Source of the DNA: Empedobacter falsenii
Lineage (GTDB): Bacteria > Bacteroidota > Bacteroidia > Flavobacteriales > Weeksellaceae
Length of the DNA: 64,000 nt
Reading direction: 5' to 3'
Assembly: GCF_019308355.1 (NCBI RefSeq)
Contig: NZ_JAAGKM010000015.1
Span: 1 to 64,000, forward strand
Positions within the stretch are counted from its first letter, which is position 1. Every line of letters starts with the position of its first letter. A model generated the notes under the pieces. It had not been told where the DNA came from. It saw only the letters and a program-made list of their open reading frames with translations, and did not search any database. Below, piece by piece: positions 35,651 through 44,645 of this stretch. The translations under genes and the position numbers were made by a program.

Positions 35651-36247
35651 TTAATCGATTGTTAAAATAATGTTATTATTTTCGATAACTTTTCTTAAGT
35701 TGATAATTGCATAGCGCATTCTTCCTAATGCTGTATTAATACTAACATTTGTTTCTTCCGCAATTTCTTTGAAACTTAATTCTTTGAAGATTCTCAGTTC
35801 TAAGACTTCTCTTTGATCACTTGGTAATAAAGTAACAAGGTATCTTAAATCATTTTCAATTTGCTTTTTAATGATTTTGGTTTCGGAACATTCGTCAGAA
35901 TTTCCAATAAAATCGAAAATATTATATTCGTCATCATATTTACCTATAGTTTCTCTAACAGCAGGCATTTTCTTAATATTTCGAAAATAATCAATAGTTA
36001 AATTATGCGCAATACGCATTAGCCAAGGTAAAAATTTTCCTTCTTCATTATATCCGCCACTTTTTAGTGTAAGAATAACTTTTATGAAAGTATCTTGGAA
36101 AATATCTTCAGTGATATCTTTGTCTAAAACTTTTGAGAAAATGAAACTATAGATTCTACTTTTATACTTCTCAATTAAAATTTCTAAAGCATATTCATTA
36201 CCATCAACATAGTCTTTGATTAGCAATGAGTCTTCTTCGTAATTCAT
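35651..36247 (-). CDS. ECF-type sigma-70 family RNA polymerase sigma factor
   Basis: A 198-residue protein. Region 2 contains DITEDIFQDTFIKV and the -10-binding LPWLMRIAHNLTIDYFR (about 72-88). Region 4 has LPSDQREVLELR and the helix-turn-helix FKEIAEETNVSINTALGRMRYA. It has no adjacent membrane anti-sigma gene; instead a 43-residue gene follows. Its own promoter is a near-perfect Bacteroidota promoter crossed by an inverted repeat (36313-36339). Confidence 0.93.
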   Translation of the reverse strand: MNYEEDSLLIKDYVDGNEYALEILIEKYKSRIYSFIFSKVLDKDITEDIFQDTFIKVILTLKSGGYNEEGKFLPWLMRIAHNLTIDYFRNIKKMPAVRETIGKYDDEYNIFDFIGNSDECSETKIIKKQIENDLRYLVTLLPSDQREVLELRIFKELSFKEIAEETNVSINTALGRMRYAIINLRKVIENNNIILTID

Positions 36248-36312
36248 AAGGTAGATAATTTGGTTTAGTAAGTAGATTTTTTATCTATAGGCTTCTTGTT
36301 TTTTTTATAAGT

Positions 36313-36346
36313 GATTCAAATATAATCAAAGTTTGAATCAAAACAA
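36313..36346 (-). promoter_or_regulatory. Sigma-factor promoter with overlapping inverted repeat
   Basis: On the minus strand, TTG (plus 36344-36346), a 19-base spacer and TATATTTG (plus 36317-36324) match the consensus exactly. GATTCAAA (36313-36320) and TTTGAATC (36332-36339) form an 8-bp inverted repeat that covers the -7 box and part of the spacer. That is a good position for a repressor. Confidence 0.65.
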
Positions 36347-36410
36347 GTGAATTAACATAAAAAGTCTTAAAAAAAAATAAAATTTTCTTAAAATTTTAGA
36401 AGTCTAAACC

Positions 36411-36446
36411 AAAAAAGGCCATTCACTTATTGAGAACAGCCTTTTT
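36411..36446 (-). terminator. gapA terminator
   Basis: AAGGCC..TTC and GAACAGCCTTTTT form a stem with two wobble pairs around a loop at about 36424-36433. T residues follow on the minus strand, 20 bases past the gapA stop. Confidence 0.7.
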
Positions 36447-36465
36447 GTTAATTATTAATTAAGAA

Positions 36466-37488
<1,023 letters not shown>

Positions 37489-37501
37489 TTATATTAAATG
37501 T

Positions 37502-38485
37502 TTAAATCGCTAAAATATTAGCTACTTTGATTAACTCTTCATCAATCTCATTGTGTTTTTTGATGGCTTCATCTATCGCTGTAAATACAACTTTATTAGA
37601 GCGAATACCAGCCATAAGATTTGTTTTACCTTCCAGTAAACCTTCAACAGCAGCAATTCCTAAACGACTTGCTAAAACACGATCGTGACAAGATGGAGAA
37701 CCACCACGCTGTATGTGTCCTAAAACTGTGACACGAATATCATATTCTGGATGACTATTTTGAACTTGTTTTGCTAATTCAAAAACTCCACCTAATTTTT
37801 CACCTTCTGCAACTACAACGATGCTTGATTTTTTTCCAGATTTTTCTGAACGTTCTAAAGAAGAACATAATTCTTCGACGCTATCACGTTGTTCTGGAAT
37901 CAAAATATCTTGTGCACCTGAAGCAATTCCACTATTTAAAGCAATAAAACCTGCATCGCGTCCCATTACTTCCACAAAAAATACACGATCATGTGATGTA
38001 GCAGTATCTCTTAATTTATCAATTGCATCAATTACAGTATTCAAAGCTGTATCGTATCCAATTGTAAAATCTGTACCGAAAATATCATTGTCAATTGTTC
38101 CTGGAATTCCAATAAATGGAACACCAAACTCTTGATGAAATATATTTGCTCCTGTAAAAGAACCATCTCCACCAATTACAACTAAAGCATCAATGTTATT
38201 TTGTTTTAGATGATTATATGCTTTTTGACGACCTTCTGTAGTTTTGAATTCTAAAGAACGAGCAGTTTTAAGAATTGTACCACCTTGATTGATAATATTT
38301 TTCACTGAACGAGGTCCAAGTTCAATCATATCATTGTTAATCAAACCTTCATAACCTTGACGGATTCCTACTGATTTGATATCGTAGTACTTACATGCTC
38401 TTACAACGGCACGTAAGGCCGCATTCATTCCAGGCGCATCACCTCCAGAGGTTAATACACCAATTCTTTTTATATTGTTTCCCAC
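37502..38485 (-). CDS. pfkA: ATP-dependent 6-phosphofructokinase
   Basis: A 327-residue enzyme that makes fructose 1,6-bisphosphate. The N-terminal LTSGGDAPGMNAALRA (12-27) binds ATP. GGDGSFTGA, with Gly rather than Asp after GGD, marks ATP rather than pyrophosphate as donor. The catalytic GTIDNDI and the C-terminal RGGSPSCHDR are intact. It is first in the pfkA-gapA operon. Confidence 0.96.
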   Translation of the reverse strand: MGNNIKRIGVLTSGGDAPGMNAALRAVVRACKYYDIKSVGIRQGYEGLINNDMIELGPRSVKNIINQGGTILKTARSLEFKTTEGRQKAYNHLKQNNIDALVVIGGDGSFTGANIFHQEFGVPFIGIPGTIDNDIFGTDFTIGYDTALNTVIDAIDKLRDTATSHDRVFFVEVMGRDAGFIALNSGIASGAQDILIPEQRDSVEELCSSLERSEKSGKKSSIVVVAEGEKLGGVFELAKQVQNSHPEYDIRVTVLGHIQRGGSPSCHDRVLASRLGIAAVEGLLEGKTNLMAGIRSNKVVFTAIDEAIKKHNEIDEELIKVANILAI

Positions 38486-38504
38486 GTTTTTTCCTTTATT
38501 AAAT

Positions 38505-38512
38505 CAAATATA
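38505..38512 (-). promoter_or_regulatory. pfkA -7 element
   Basis: On the minus strand TATATTTG is an exact TAnnTTTG, 19 bases before the pfkA start and within the 72-base gap after the DUF4294 gene. This indicates that pfkA has its own promoter. No clear -33 box is seen. Confidence 0.5.
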
Positions 38513-38557
38513 ATAAAAAATCAGAATATTATTATAATTGGTAGTATGAAAGATAAA

Positions 38558-39211
38558 TTAATCTTCGTCGACAGGTTTTAACGTTCCGTCTGCAAAATCT
38601 CGTTGAAGAATAACCGCAATATACAAATCTTCTCGTGTTCGCTTCGGATCATAAGCTTGTTTCAGATCAATATTAAACGCGCCACTTGCTGCTTGATAAA
38701 GAAAAGCATTCAATCCGCCACGTAATTCTTTTATAATATCGTATGTTGTTTTATCTGTTTCTTTATAGATTAATTTAGTAAGAATTTGTCCACGAGAACT
38801 TGACATATTTTTTAATTGATTCTCAAATTGATCAGCCAAATCCTTTTGACGAGATTTAATAAAACGTTTTTTATCTCGTCTTTTATCCATTGTTTGAATC
38901 GTATCCGATACATAATTATATTCTCTAACAGCAGTTCTTACATACGGCCAAACATCGCGAACGCGTTTTCTTAGCCATAAATAATATTTTTTTTCTAAAT
39001 CAGTTTTTAAATGAACCGAATAGCTATTCATTTCATTAAGATGTATTGTGTCTAAAGGATTAAATGCAAATTCATCTAAATTAATTGAATCATTTTTAAT
39101 TTCTTGTGCAGGATTTTTTCCACCTAAATCTAACCCAAAAATTTGAGCATTAACATTAGATAATCCAACAAAAGTAAGTAGTAAAGTTATATGATAGATA
39201 TAAAATTTCAT
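38558..39211 (-). CDS. DUF4294 family exported protein
   Basis: A 217-residue protein with a signal peptide (about 1-22, ending NVNA). The mature part is basic and helical, with YYLWLRKRVRDVWPYVRTAV (about 76-95) and the C-terminal FNIDLKQAYDPKRTREDLYIAVILQRDFADG that is typical of DUF4294 proteins in Flavobacteriia. Function is unknown. It is divergent from the M42 peptidase gene with a 61-base gap. Confidence 0.85.
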   Translation of the reverse strand: MKFYIYHITLLLTFVGLSNVNAQIFGLDLGGKNPAQEIKNDSINLDEFAFNPLDTIHLNEMNSYSVHLKTDLEKKYYLWLRKRVRDVWPYVRTAVREYNYVSDTIQTMDKRRDKKRFIKSRQKDLADQFENQLKNMSSSRGQILTKLIYKETDKTTYDIIKELRGGLNAFLYQAASGAFNIDLKQAYDPKRTREDLYIAVILQRDFADGTLKPVDED

Positions 39212-39246
39212 ATCAGAATTAGTTCAAAAATTGTTCCTAAAATTAG

Positions 39247-39254
39247 TACATTTG
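39247..39254 (+). promoter_or_regulatory. -7 element of the M42 peptidase gene
   Basis: TACATTTG is an exact TAnnTTTG, 18 bases before the ATG at 39273. Confidence 0.5.
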
Positions 39255-39272
39255 TTAGATAAATAAACTAAA

Positions 39273-40364
39273 ATGAGTACAAATAATTTGTTTGATCAAC
39301 AATCTTTGGATTTTTTGACAAAATATTTAAATACAGCTTCACCTACAGGTTTTGAAAGTGAAGGACAAAAAGTTTGGATGGATTATATCAAACCATATGT
39401 AGATGAAGTAAAAACAGATAATTACGGTTCTGCTTATGGTGTAATAAATCCTGAAGCGAAGTATAAAGTTGTGATTGAAGCCCATGCTGATGAGATTTCT
39501 TGGTTTGTGAATTATATTTCTGATGATGGATTGATTTATGTGATTCGTAACGGAGGATCAGATCATATGATAGCACCTTCTAAAGTGGTTAATATTCATA
39601 CCAAAAAAGGAATTGTAAAAGGAGTTTTTGGTTGGCCAGCAATTCATTTGCGTCAAGCAGGAAAAGATGAAGCGCCAACTCCAGATAAAATTTGGATTGA
39701 TACAGGTTGTACATCAAAAGAAGAAGTTCTTGAACTTGGAATTCACGTTGGTTGTGTGATTACTTATCCTGATGAATTTTTTACATTGAACGATCGTTAT
39801 TTTGTTTGTCGTGCGATAGACAATAGAATGGGAGGGTTTATGATTGCTGAGGTTGCGCGTAAATTGGCAGAAAATAAAGATCAATTAGATTTTGGTTTAT
39901 ACGTTGTAAATGCGGTTCAGGAAGAAGTAGGGTTGCGTGGCGCGGAAATGATTACGCAAACAATCAAACCAAATGTTGCGATTATTACAGATGTTACACA
40001 CGATACAACGACACCAATGATTACAAAATCGAAAGAAGGTGAGCAAAAATGTGGTGATGGCCCAGTTGTTTATTATGCGCCTGCTGTGCAAAACAATGTA
40101 CGCGAATTAATTATTGATGCAGCTGAGAAAAACAATATTCCTTTTCAGCGTGCTGCAAGTTCTCGTGTAACAGGAACGGATACAGATGCTTTTGCATATA
40201 GTAATGGTGGTGTACCTTCGGCTTTAATTTCGTTGCCGTTGCGTTATATGCACACAACTGTAGAAATGGTTCATCAAGCTGATGTAAAAAATGTCATCGA
40301 GTTGATTTACGAATCAGTGAAAACAATTAAAAACGAACAAAGTTTTAAATATCATACTGTTTAA
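39273..40364 (+). CDS. M42 family metallo-aminopeptidase/endoglucanase-like
   Basis: A 363-residue cytosolic zinc/cobalt peptidase. The metal ligands and catalytic residues lie in EAHADEISWFV (about 70-80), AIDNRMGGF, the catalytic pair QEEVGLRGAE (about 216-225) and TDVTHDTTTP. The C-terminal RYMHTTVEMV supplies the final ligand His. It removes N-terminal residues from peptides, as glutamyl or leucyl aminopeptidases do. It is a single-gene unit. Confidence 0.92.
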   Translation: MSTNNLFDQQSLDFLTKYLNTASPTGFESEGQKVWMDYIKPYVDEVKTDNYGSAYGVINPEAKYKVVIEAHADEISWFVNYISDDGLIYVIRNGGSDHMIAPSKVVNIHTKKGIVKGVFGWPAIHLRQAGKDEAPTPDKIWIDTGCTSKEEVLELGIHVGCVITYPDEFFTLNDRYFVCRAIDNRMGGFMIAEVARKLAENKDQLDFGLYVVNAVQEEVGLRGAEMITQTIKPNVAIITDVTHDTTTPMITKSKEGEQKCGDGPVVYYAPAVQNNVRELIIDAAEKNNIPFQRAASSRVTGTDTDAFAYSNGGVPSALISLPLRYMHTTVEMVHQADVKNVIELIYESVKTIKNEQSFKYHTV

Positions 40365-40387
40365 ATTATAAAGTGATTAAAAAAGAT

Positions 40388-40411
40388 AAAGGCTGTCATG
40401 AGACAGCCTTT
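40388..40411. terminator. Terminator after the M42 gene
   Basis: AAAGGCTGTC (40388-40397) and GACAGCCTTT (40402-40411) pair perfectly around ATGA. The T tract is short on the plus strand and better on the minus strand, so it may also end a former minus-strand gene at 40416-40592. Confidence 0.75.
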
Positions 40412-40415
40412 GTTG

Positions 40416-40592
40416 CTATTTTGTGTTTCGATCTACTTCAAAAATTCCAAAAACATTGCTATTTGTATCTAAAAAAATATCTTTGTCAAGAGATTTCAGG
40501 AATAGCAAATTTAGGCATGCTATTATTCTTCCGTTTTCAAGTATTTTTTGAGCAGTTTCATCAAAATTTTCTATAATTGAATTTAAATTTAG
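40416..40592 (-). pseudogene. Possible gene remnant without start codon
   Basis: A 58-codon open frame on the minus strand (includes ENFDETAQKILENGRIIACL, then FLKSLDKDIFLD and NVFGIFEV) ends at 40416 beside a terminator hairpin. It has no ATG, GTG or TTG start and is closed upstream by TAG. The residue pattern looks like real protein. A decayed 3' end of a gene is one reading; chance is another. The remaining bases of this 316-base gap up to 40680 are AT-rich and show nothing else. Confidence 0.3.
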
Positions 40593-40680
40593 CTAAAATT
40601 TATTCAGAAAATCATTATTCAATCAAATATTAGAATAAATCTTTAGAGAATGATTATTTTTATACTTTAAAAGAAATAAG

Positions 40681-41097
40681 ATGAAAATTGAATTAAATAG
40701 AGTAAATCAGGCTTCTCACTATGAAGCGACTGCGTCAAGTTCTTCGGTAAAAGTAAATATTGATGGACCAGAATCCATTGGAGGAGAAGGAAAAGGAGTT
40801 CGCCCAATGGAGTTGGTTTTGATTGCTTTGGGAAGTTGTAGTGTTTTTGATTTGAATGAAATTTTGAAAAAACAACGTCAAGAAATTGAAGATATTAAAG
40901 TTGAGGTTGAAGGTCAGCGTCGAGATGAAATTCCAAATATTTTTACAAATATTCACATCAAATTTTTCTTAAAAGGAAATGTTGATTTAGATAAAGCAAA
41001 TAAGGCTGCTGAATTAGCGGTTAAGAAGTATTGTAGTGTACATGATATGCTTGCAAATGGAGGAATTGATATCACCTACGAGATAAATGTGAATTAA
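40681..41097 (+). CDS. OsmC family protein (YhfA-like)
   Basis: A 138-residue protein of the OsmC/Ohr superfamily. Its two conserved cysteines are in GSCSVFD (about 57) and KKYCSVH (about 120). The N-terminal domain lacks the Ohr-type start, and the overall pattern fits the YhfA/OsmC branch, which reduces peroxides or binds small thiol-reactive molecules. It is monocistronic with a strong terminator 10 bases after the stop. Confidence 0.87.
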   Translation: MKIELNRVNQASHYEATASSSSVKVNIDGPESIGGEGKGVRPMELVLIALGSCSVFDLNEILKKQRQEIEDIKVEVEGQRRDEIPNIFTNIHIKFFLKGNVDLDKANKAAELAVKKYCSVHDMLANGGIDITYEINVN

Positions 41098-41106
41098 ATT
41101 GATAAC

Positions 41107-41140
41107 AAAAAAAAGGTCTTTCGTTCGAAAGACCTTTTTT
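41107..41140. terminator. Bidirectional terminator
   Basis: AAAAAAGGTCTTTCG and CGAAAGACCTTTTTT form a perfect long stem closed by TT. It separates the convergent OsmC and FMN reductase genes. Confidence 0.93.
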
Positions 41141-41158
41141 CAATACATACATTTTCAA

Positions 41159-41704
41159 TTAAGCTTCAACAGCAGTTAAAGCATCTTGAAAGATATTAAC
41201 TTGCGCTAATACTTTATTTTTTAATTCTTCATTTACAATTTCACTATTTCGGAAATTATCGTTGAAAGATGGGAAAGTCGTGCTTGCTACAATTTCTCCA
41301 CTTGCAAACATTCCAAAATATTTTGTCGCAACTTCCATTACATTTCCACCTCCGTAAGCACCTGGAGATGTACTTAATAACAATACTTTTTTATCTTTCA
41401 AATATGGCATTTCAATACGAGAAACCCAATCCAAAATGTTTTTTAACGCGACAGAAAAGTTTCCATTATGCTCTGCCAAAGAAATTACAACACCTTCTGC
41501 ATCTTTGATTTTGTTGTAGAAATCTTGTGCTTCTTGTGGAAATCCATTTTCTAATTGACGGTCAATAGAGTAGATAGGCATCTCGAAATCATTGATGTCA
41601 ACTAAATCGATTTCTGCATTTTCGATTTGATTTAAAGTATAATTTAATAATTCTTTATTGATTGATTTTTTGCTGTTACTACCAGCGAAAGCTAAAATTT
41701 TCAT
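41159..41704 (-). CDS. NADPH-dependent FMN reductase-like protein (paralogue 1)
   Basis: A 181-residue flavodoxin-fold protein. The FMN phosphate loop AGSNSKKSINKE is at 7-18. The conserved SLAEHNGNFSVALKNILDWVSR (about 76-97) and LLSTSPGAYGGGNVMEVA line the flavin site. It belongs to the NAD(P)H quinone/azo-reductase superfamily, and the substrate is unknown. It is a clear paralogue of the next gene; the 90-base gap and same strand suggest a tandem duplication. Confidence 0.9.
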   Translation of the reverse strand: MKILAFAGSNSKKSINKELLNYTLNQIENAEIDLVDINDFEMPIYSIDRQLENGFPQEAQDFYNKIKDAEGVVISLAEHNGNFSVALKNILDWVSRIEMPYLKDKKVLLLSTSPGAYGGGNVMEVATKYFGMFASGEIVASTTFPSFNDNFRNSEIVNEELKNKVLAQVNIFQDALTAVEA

Positions 41705-41794
41705 ATTCTAATTGAGTTATTTTATTTTTGATGAAGCAAAGTTATTGCAAGCAACGATAAATTTTATTGACCTATGTTAGGAAAAGATAAAAAC

Positions 41795-42322
41795 TTATAT
41801 TTTTTTTCTAAACTCATTTATTTTAGCGAATAATTCAGCATCAAATTCTTCATTTATAATTTTTCCGTTCTGGAAATTGTCTTTAAACTTTGGTAATGAA
41901 TAATTTTCGATTAATTCTCCACCTAATTTTACCAATAATTTAGATCCACTTTCTAGTGCATTTTTAGCGCCATAACTTCCTGGAGAAGTACTCATGACAA
42001 ATATTTTCTTTCCTTCCAAAAATTTATGATTGATGCGAGAACACCAATCCATATAACTTTTGAAAACCGCGGTTACATTTGCATTGTGCTCCGCTAAAGA
42101 AATCAATAAAACATCTGTATCAATCAAAGTTTGATAAAAACGTTTTATTTCATCAGAAAAGCCTTCTCTTTTTTCAATATCGATGTCAAAAGTTGGAATA
42201 TTATAATTGTTTAAATCTAAAATTTCAATTTCAAATTCATCTAAAAATGAAGTAGCATAAGTTACCAATTGTTTGTTGATAGAAGTAGAGCTGTTACTAC
42301 CAGCAAAAGCTTTAATAATCAT
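41795..42322 (-). CDS. NADPH-dependent FMN reductase-like protein (paralogue 2)
   Basis: A 175-residue flavodoxin-fold protein with AGSNSSTSINKQ at the FMN loop, SLAEHNANVTAVFKSYMDWCSR and MSTSPGSYGAKNALE, each aligning with the paralogue at 41159. It is 15 bases downstream of the AraC-type gene on the same strand, so it may be co-transcribed with that regulator and respond to the same compound (inference). Confidence 0.9.
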   Translation of the reverse strand: MIIKAFAGSNSSTSINKQLVTYATSFLDEFEIEILDLNNYNIPTFDIDIEKREGFSDEIKRFYQTLIDTDVLLISLAEHNANVTAVFKSYMDWCSRINHKFLEGKKIFVMSTSPGSYGAKNALESGSKLLVKLGGELIENYSLPKFKDNFQNGKIINEEFDAELFAKINEFRKKI

Positions 42323-42337
42323 AGTTTTTATCTTAAG

Positions 42338-43192
42338 TTATTGTTTTTTTGTGTGTAATAATTGCGCATATTCCGTTGGTCGAATTCCCGAAACTTTCTG
42401 AAAAATATTACTGAAAGAAGACAACGAATTATACCCAACTAACATTGCAATTTCGTACATATTATATTTGTTTTCTGCAATCAATTCCAATGATTTTGTG
42501 ATACGTAATGCACGTAGAAAACGGACATAATTCATTCCCATATTATCTTTGAATTTTCGGGATAATGTTCGCGTACTCAAACCAAATTGTTGCGCAACTT
42601 CATCTATTGTATAGTTTTTTTCGATATTTTTCATCAAAAATCGAGCAATATCAATCAATTTCTGATCTTTTGGAAATGGATGTTGAATGAACGCGGGTAA
42701 CTTGTTCGATTCCATTTCGGGTAAAATAGATCGAATGGCTTTTACAAAATCATATTTTGCAGGATCTTTTTCTGAAATTGATCCACTCCAATTTTTGGTG
42801 TACAATATCATTTCCCTTAACAATTCATTCGTGTAATAAATATTTGTAATCGAATAAAAATCGTTTTCTTCTTTTTCGGTCTTGAAATAAAAATTATACA
42901 AATCGCCTGTTTTACTATTCGTTAAGATAGAATGTGGCGTATTTGCAGGAATCCACATAAAACATCGCGCAGGCAAATACCAATGTTTGTCGTTTACAAA
43001 AACGTGTACAATTCCGCCTTCTGCATATAATAATTGTGCTTTTTTGTGCTCATGTACGCGCGTTCCTATAGTATCTAAATGTGCATGTTGTATGTAAAAA
43101 TGGACTTTAGATTTGTCAACTTCGTTAAAAAAAAACTGATCAAACAACATTGTTTTTATACTTTTATAAAGTGAAATATTTTGCTTTTGCAA
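42338..43192 (-). CDS. AraC-family regulator of the efflux operon
   Basis: A 284-residue protein (or 270 if it starts at the Met at 43150). The N-terminal cupin (about 35-110, HEHKKAQLLYAEGG, WIPANTPHS) is the ligand-binding part. The C-terminal double helix-turn-helix (about 180-280) has TIDEVAQQFGLSTRTLSRKF and YEIAMLVGYNSLSSFSNIF. It is divergent from a TolC/HlyD/MFS operon. A motif in the gap is repeated in front of a second, broken MFS gene, which makes this protein the likely activator of both. Confidence 0.9.
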   Translation of the reverse strand: MQKQNISLYKSIKTMLFDQFFFNEVDKSKVHFYIQHAHLDTIGTRVHEHKKAQLLYAEGGIVHVFVNDKHWYLPARCFMWIPANTPHSILTNSKTGDLYNFYFKTEKEENDFYSITNIYYTNELLREMILYTKNWSGSISEKDPAKYDFVKAIRSILPEMESNKLPAFIQHPFPKDQKLIDIARFLMKNIEKNYTIDEVAQQFGLSTRTLSRKFKDNMGMNYVRFLRALRITKSLELIAENKYNMYEIAMLVGYNSLSSFSNIFQKVSGIRPTEYAQLLHTKKQ

Positions 43193-43204
43193 ATTACTTT
43201 ATTT

Positions 43205-43271
43205 TGGCGTAAATGAGCAAATTATTTTCTTTTTTTATCAAGAGGGTAAACATGTTTTCAATGTAACTTTG
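43205..43271 (+). promoter_or_regulatory. Promoter and candidate AraC operator of the efflux operon
   Basis: TGGCGTAAATGAGCAAATT (43205-43223) is followed 59 bases from its start by TAACTTTG (43264-43271), an exact -7 box. No -33 box is present, as expected for an activated promoter. The motif and the 59-base spacing recur at 47410. The motif also lies 13 bases from the regulator's own start, so autoregulation is possible. Confidence 0.7.
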
Positions 43272-43311
43272 CATCACTAAAAATCAATAACAGACTTATA
43301 AATAATACAAA

Positions 43312-44643
43312 ATGATATTTAAATTCGTTAAATATCAGTTGCTTACATTGTTGTTAATGCTGAGTGGGTTGAGTTATGCTCAAAATGAAATAGACTATAA
43401 CCAACTGAAATTAAGCAAAGCAATTGAAATTGGACTTCAAAATAATAAAAAATTACAAATTAGCGCTTTAAAAACTAATATTGCTGAATTAAAAGAGAAA
43501 GATCTTAAAAACGAAAAATTACCAGATGTAGACTTTCACACTGGTTTTAATGTTTTGAGTAATTTACGCCAATTCGAAGACGGTGTTCTAAAACCTTCTA
43601 CAAAATATGCTGTTCCTCGTGTGAAATATGATTTTACACTTTCGGCTGAAATTCCAATTTATTTGGGAGGAAAATTAAAAAATGAAGAGAAAAAATCTGA
43701 AATAGAAACTAATATTTCGAAACTACAAGTTCGAAAAGATGAGCGAGAATTGAGAATGCAAGTTATCACAGCTTATTTACAAGCGTTGCATTTACAAGAG
43801 CAACAAAAGTTGATTTCGGATAAAATGAGAGAAGATTCGGTTGTGATAAAGCAAACAGAATCCTTGAAAAAAAATGGTTTGGTTACGTACAACGAAGTTT
43901 TGAGAACAGAATTGCAATTGTCAAATCATAAAATGTCTTTTACAGAATTGGCGAATGAAATTTCGATTATCGAACATCAAATCAAAACAATTTTGGCTTT
44001 ACCAGAAAATCAAGAAATGCATATTGATACCAATGATTTGTTTACAAATGAAGAGCATTTGGGGTTAGTTGATGAAATGATTTTGGAAGCAATGGATCAA
44101 AGTGAAAGTTTGAAAATTGCGAAAGATGATTTGAATTTGAAAGAAATTGATAAGAAAATTACCAAAGCCAATACATTACCAAAAATAACTGCTGGTGCTG
44201 AATATGGATATAATTATCCAAACTTTATGTTTTTTCCTCCAGAAGAATATTTGTACAGATTCGGTTCTGTTGGGGTAAATGTTTCGATTCCGTTGAGTAA
44301 TTTTTTCAAAAATAAACAAAAAATGCAAATCGCAGATCGTAACATTTCAATTGCAAAATTAGAAATAGAAGAGAAAGAAGAACAAATTCGACACGATGTT
44401 TTTGCAGCGAATAAACGATTAGAAGAATCGATCGATAAAATAAAAATTGCGGAAGAAGCAATTGGTCAAGCTAAAGAAAATTATCGAATTGTTCGAACAA
44501 AATATGTCAACAAATTGAGTTTGATTACAGAACTTATCGATGCAGATAACGCTTATTTAGAGGCTCAATCGAATTTGATTTCATTGCAGATCAACAAACA
44601 ATTAAAATACTATCAATTACAATACGTTTTAGGAAACTTATAA
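43312..44643 (+). CDS. TolC-family outer-membrane efflux protein
   Basis: A 443-residue protein with a signal peptide (ends LSYAQ at about 24) and two halves of the outer-membrane efflux fold. The conserved AIEIGLQNNKKLQIS is near the start, and KYVNKLSLITELIDADNAYLEAQ near the C-terminus (about 398-420). It is the first gene of a tripartite exporter with HlyD and MFS partners spaced by 2 and 4 bases. It is distinct from the tolC at 14857. Confidence 0.92.
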   Translation: MIFKFVKYQLLTLLLMLSGLSYAQNEIDYNQLKLSKAIEIGLQNNKKLQISALKTNIAELKEKDLKNEKLPDVDFHTGFNVLSNLRQFEDGVLKPSTKYAVPRVKYDFTLSAEIPIYLGGKLKNEEKKSEIETNISKLQVRKDERELRMQVITAYLQALHLQEQQKLISDKMREDSVVIKQTESLKKNGLVTYNEVLRTELQLSNHKMSFTELANEISIIEHQIKTILALPENQEMHIDTNDLFTNEEHLGLVDEMILEAMDQSESLKIAKDDLNLKEIDKKITKANTLPKITAGAEYGYNYPNFMFFPPEEYLYRFGSVGVNVSIPLSNFFKNKQKMQIADRNISIAKLEIEEKEEQIRHDVFAANKRLEESIDKIKIAEEAIGQAKENYRIVRTKYVNKLSLITELIDADNAYLEAQSNLISLQINKQLKYYQLQYVLGNL

Positions 44644-44645
44644 AA

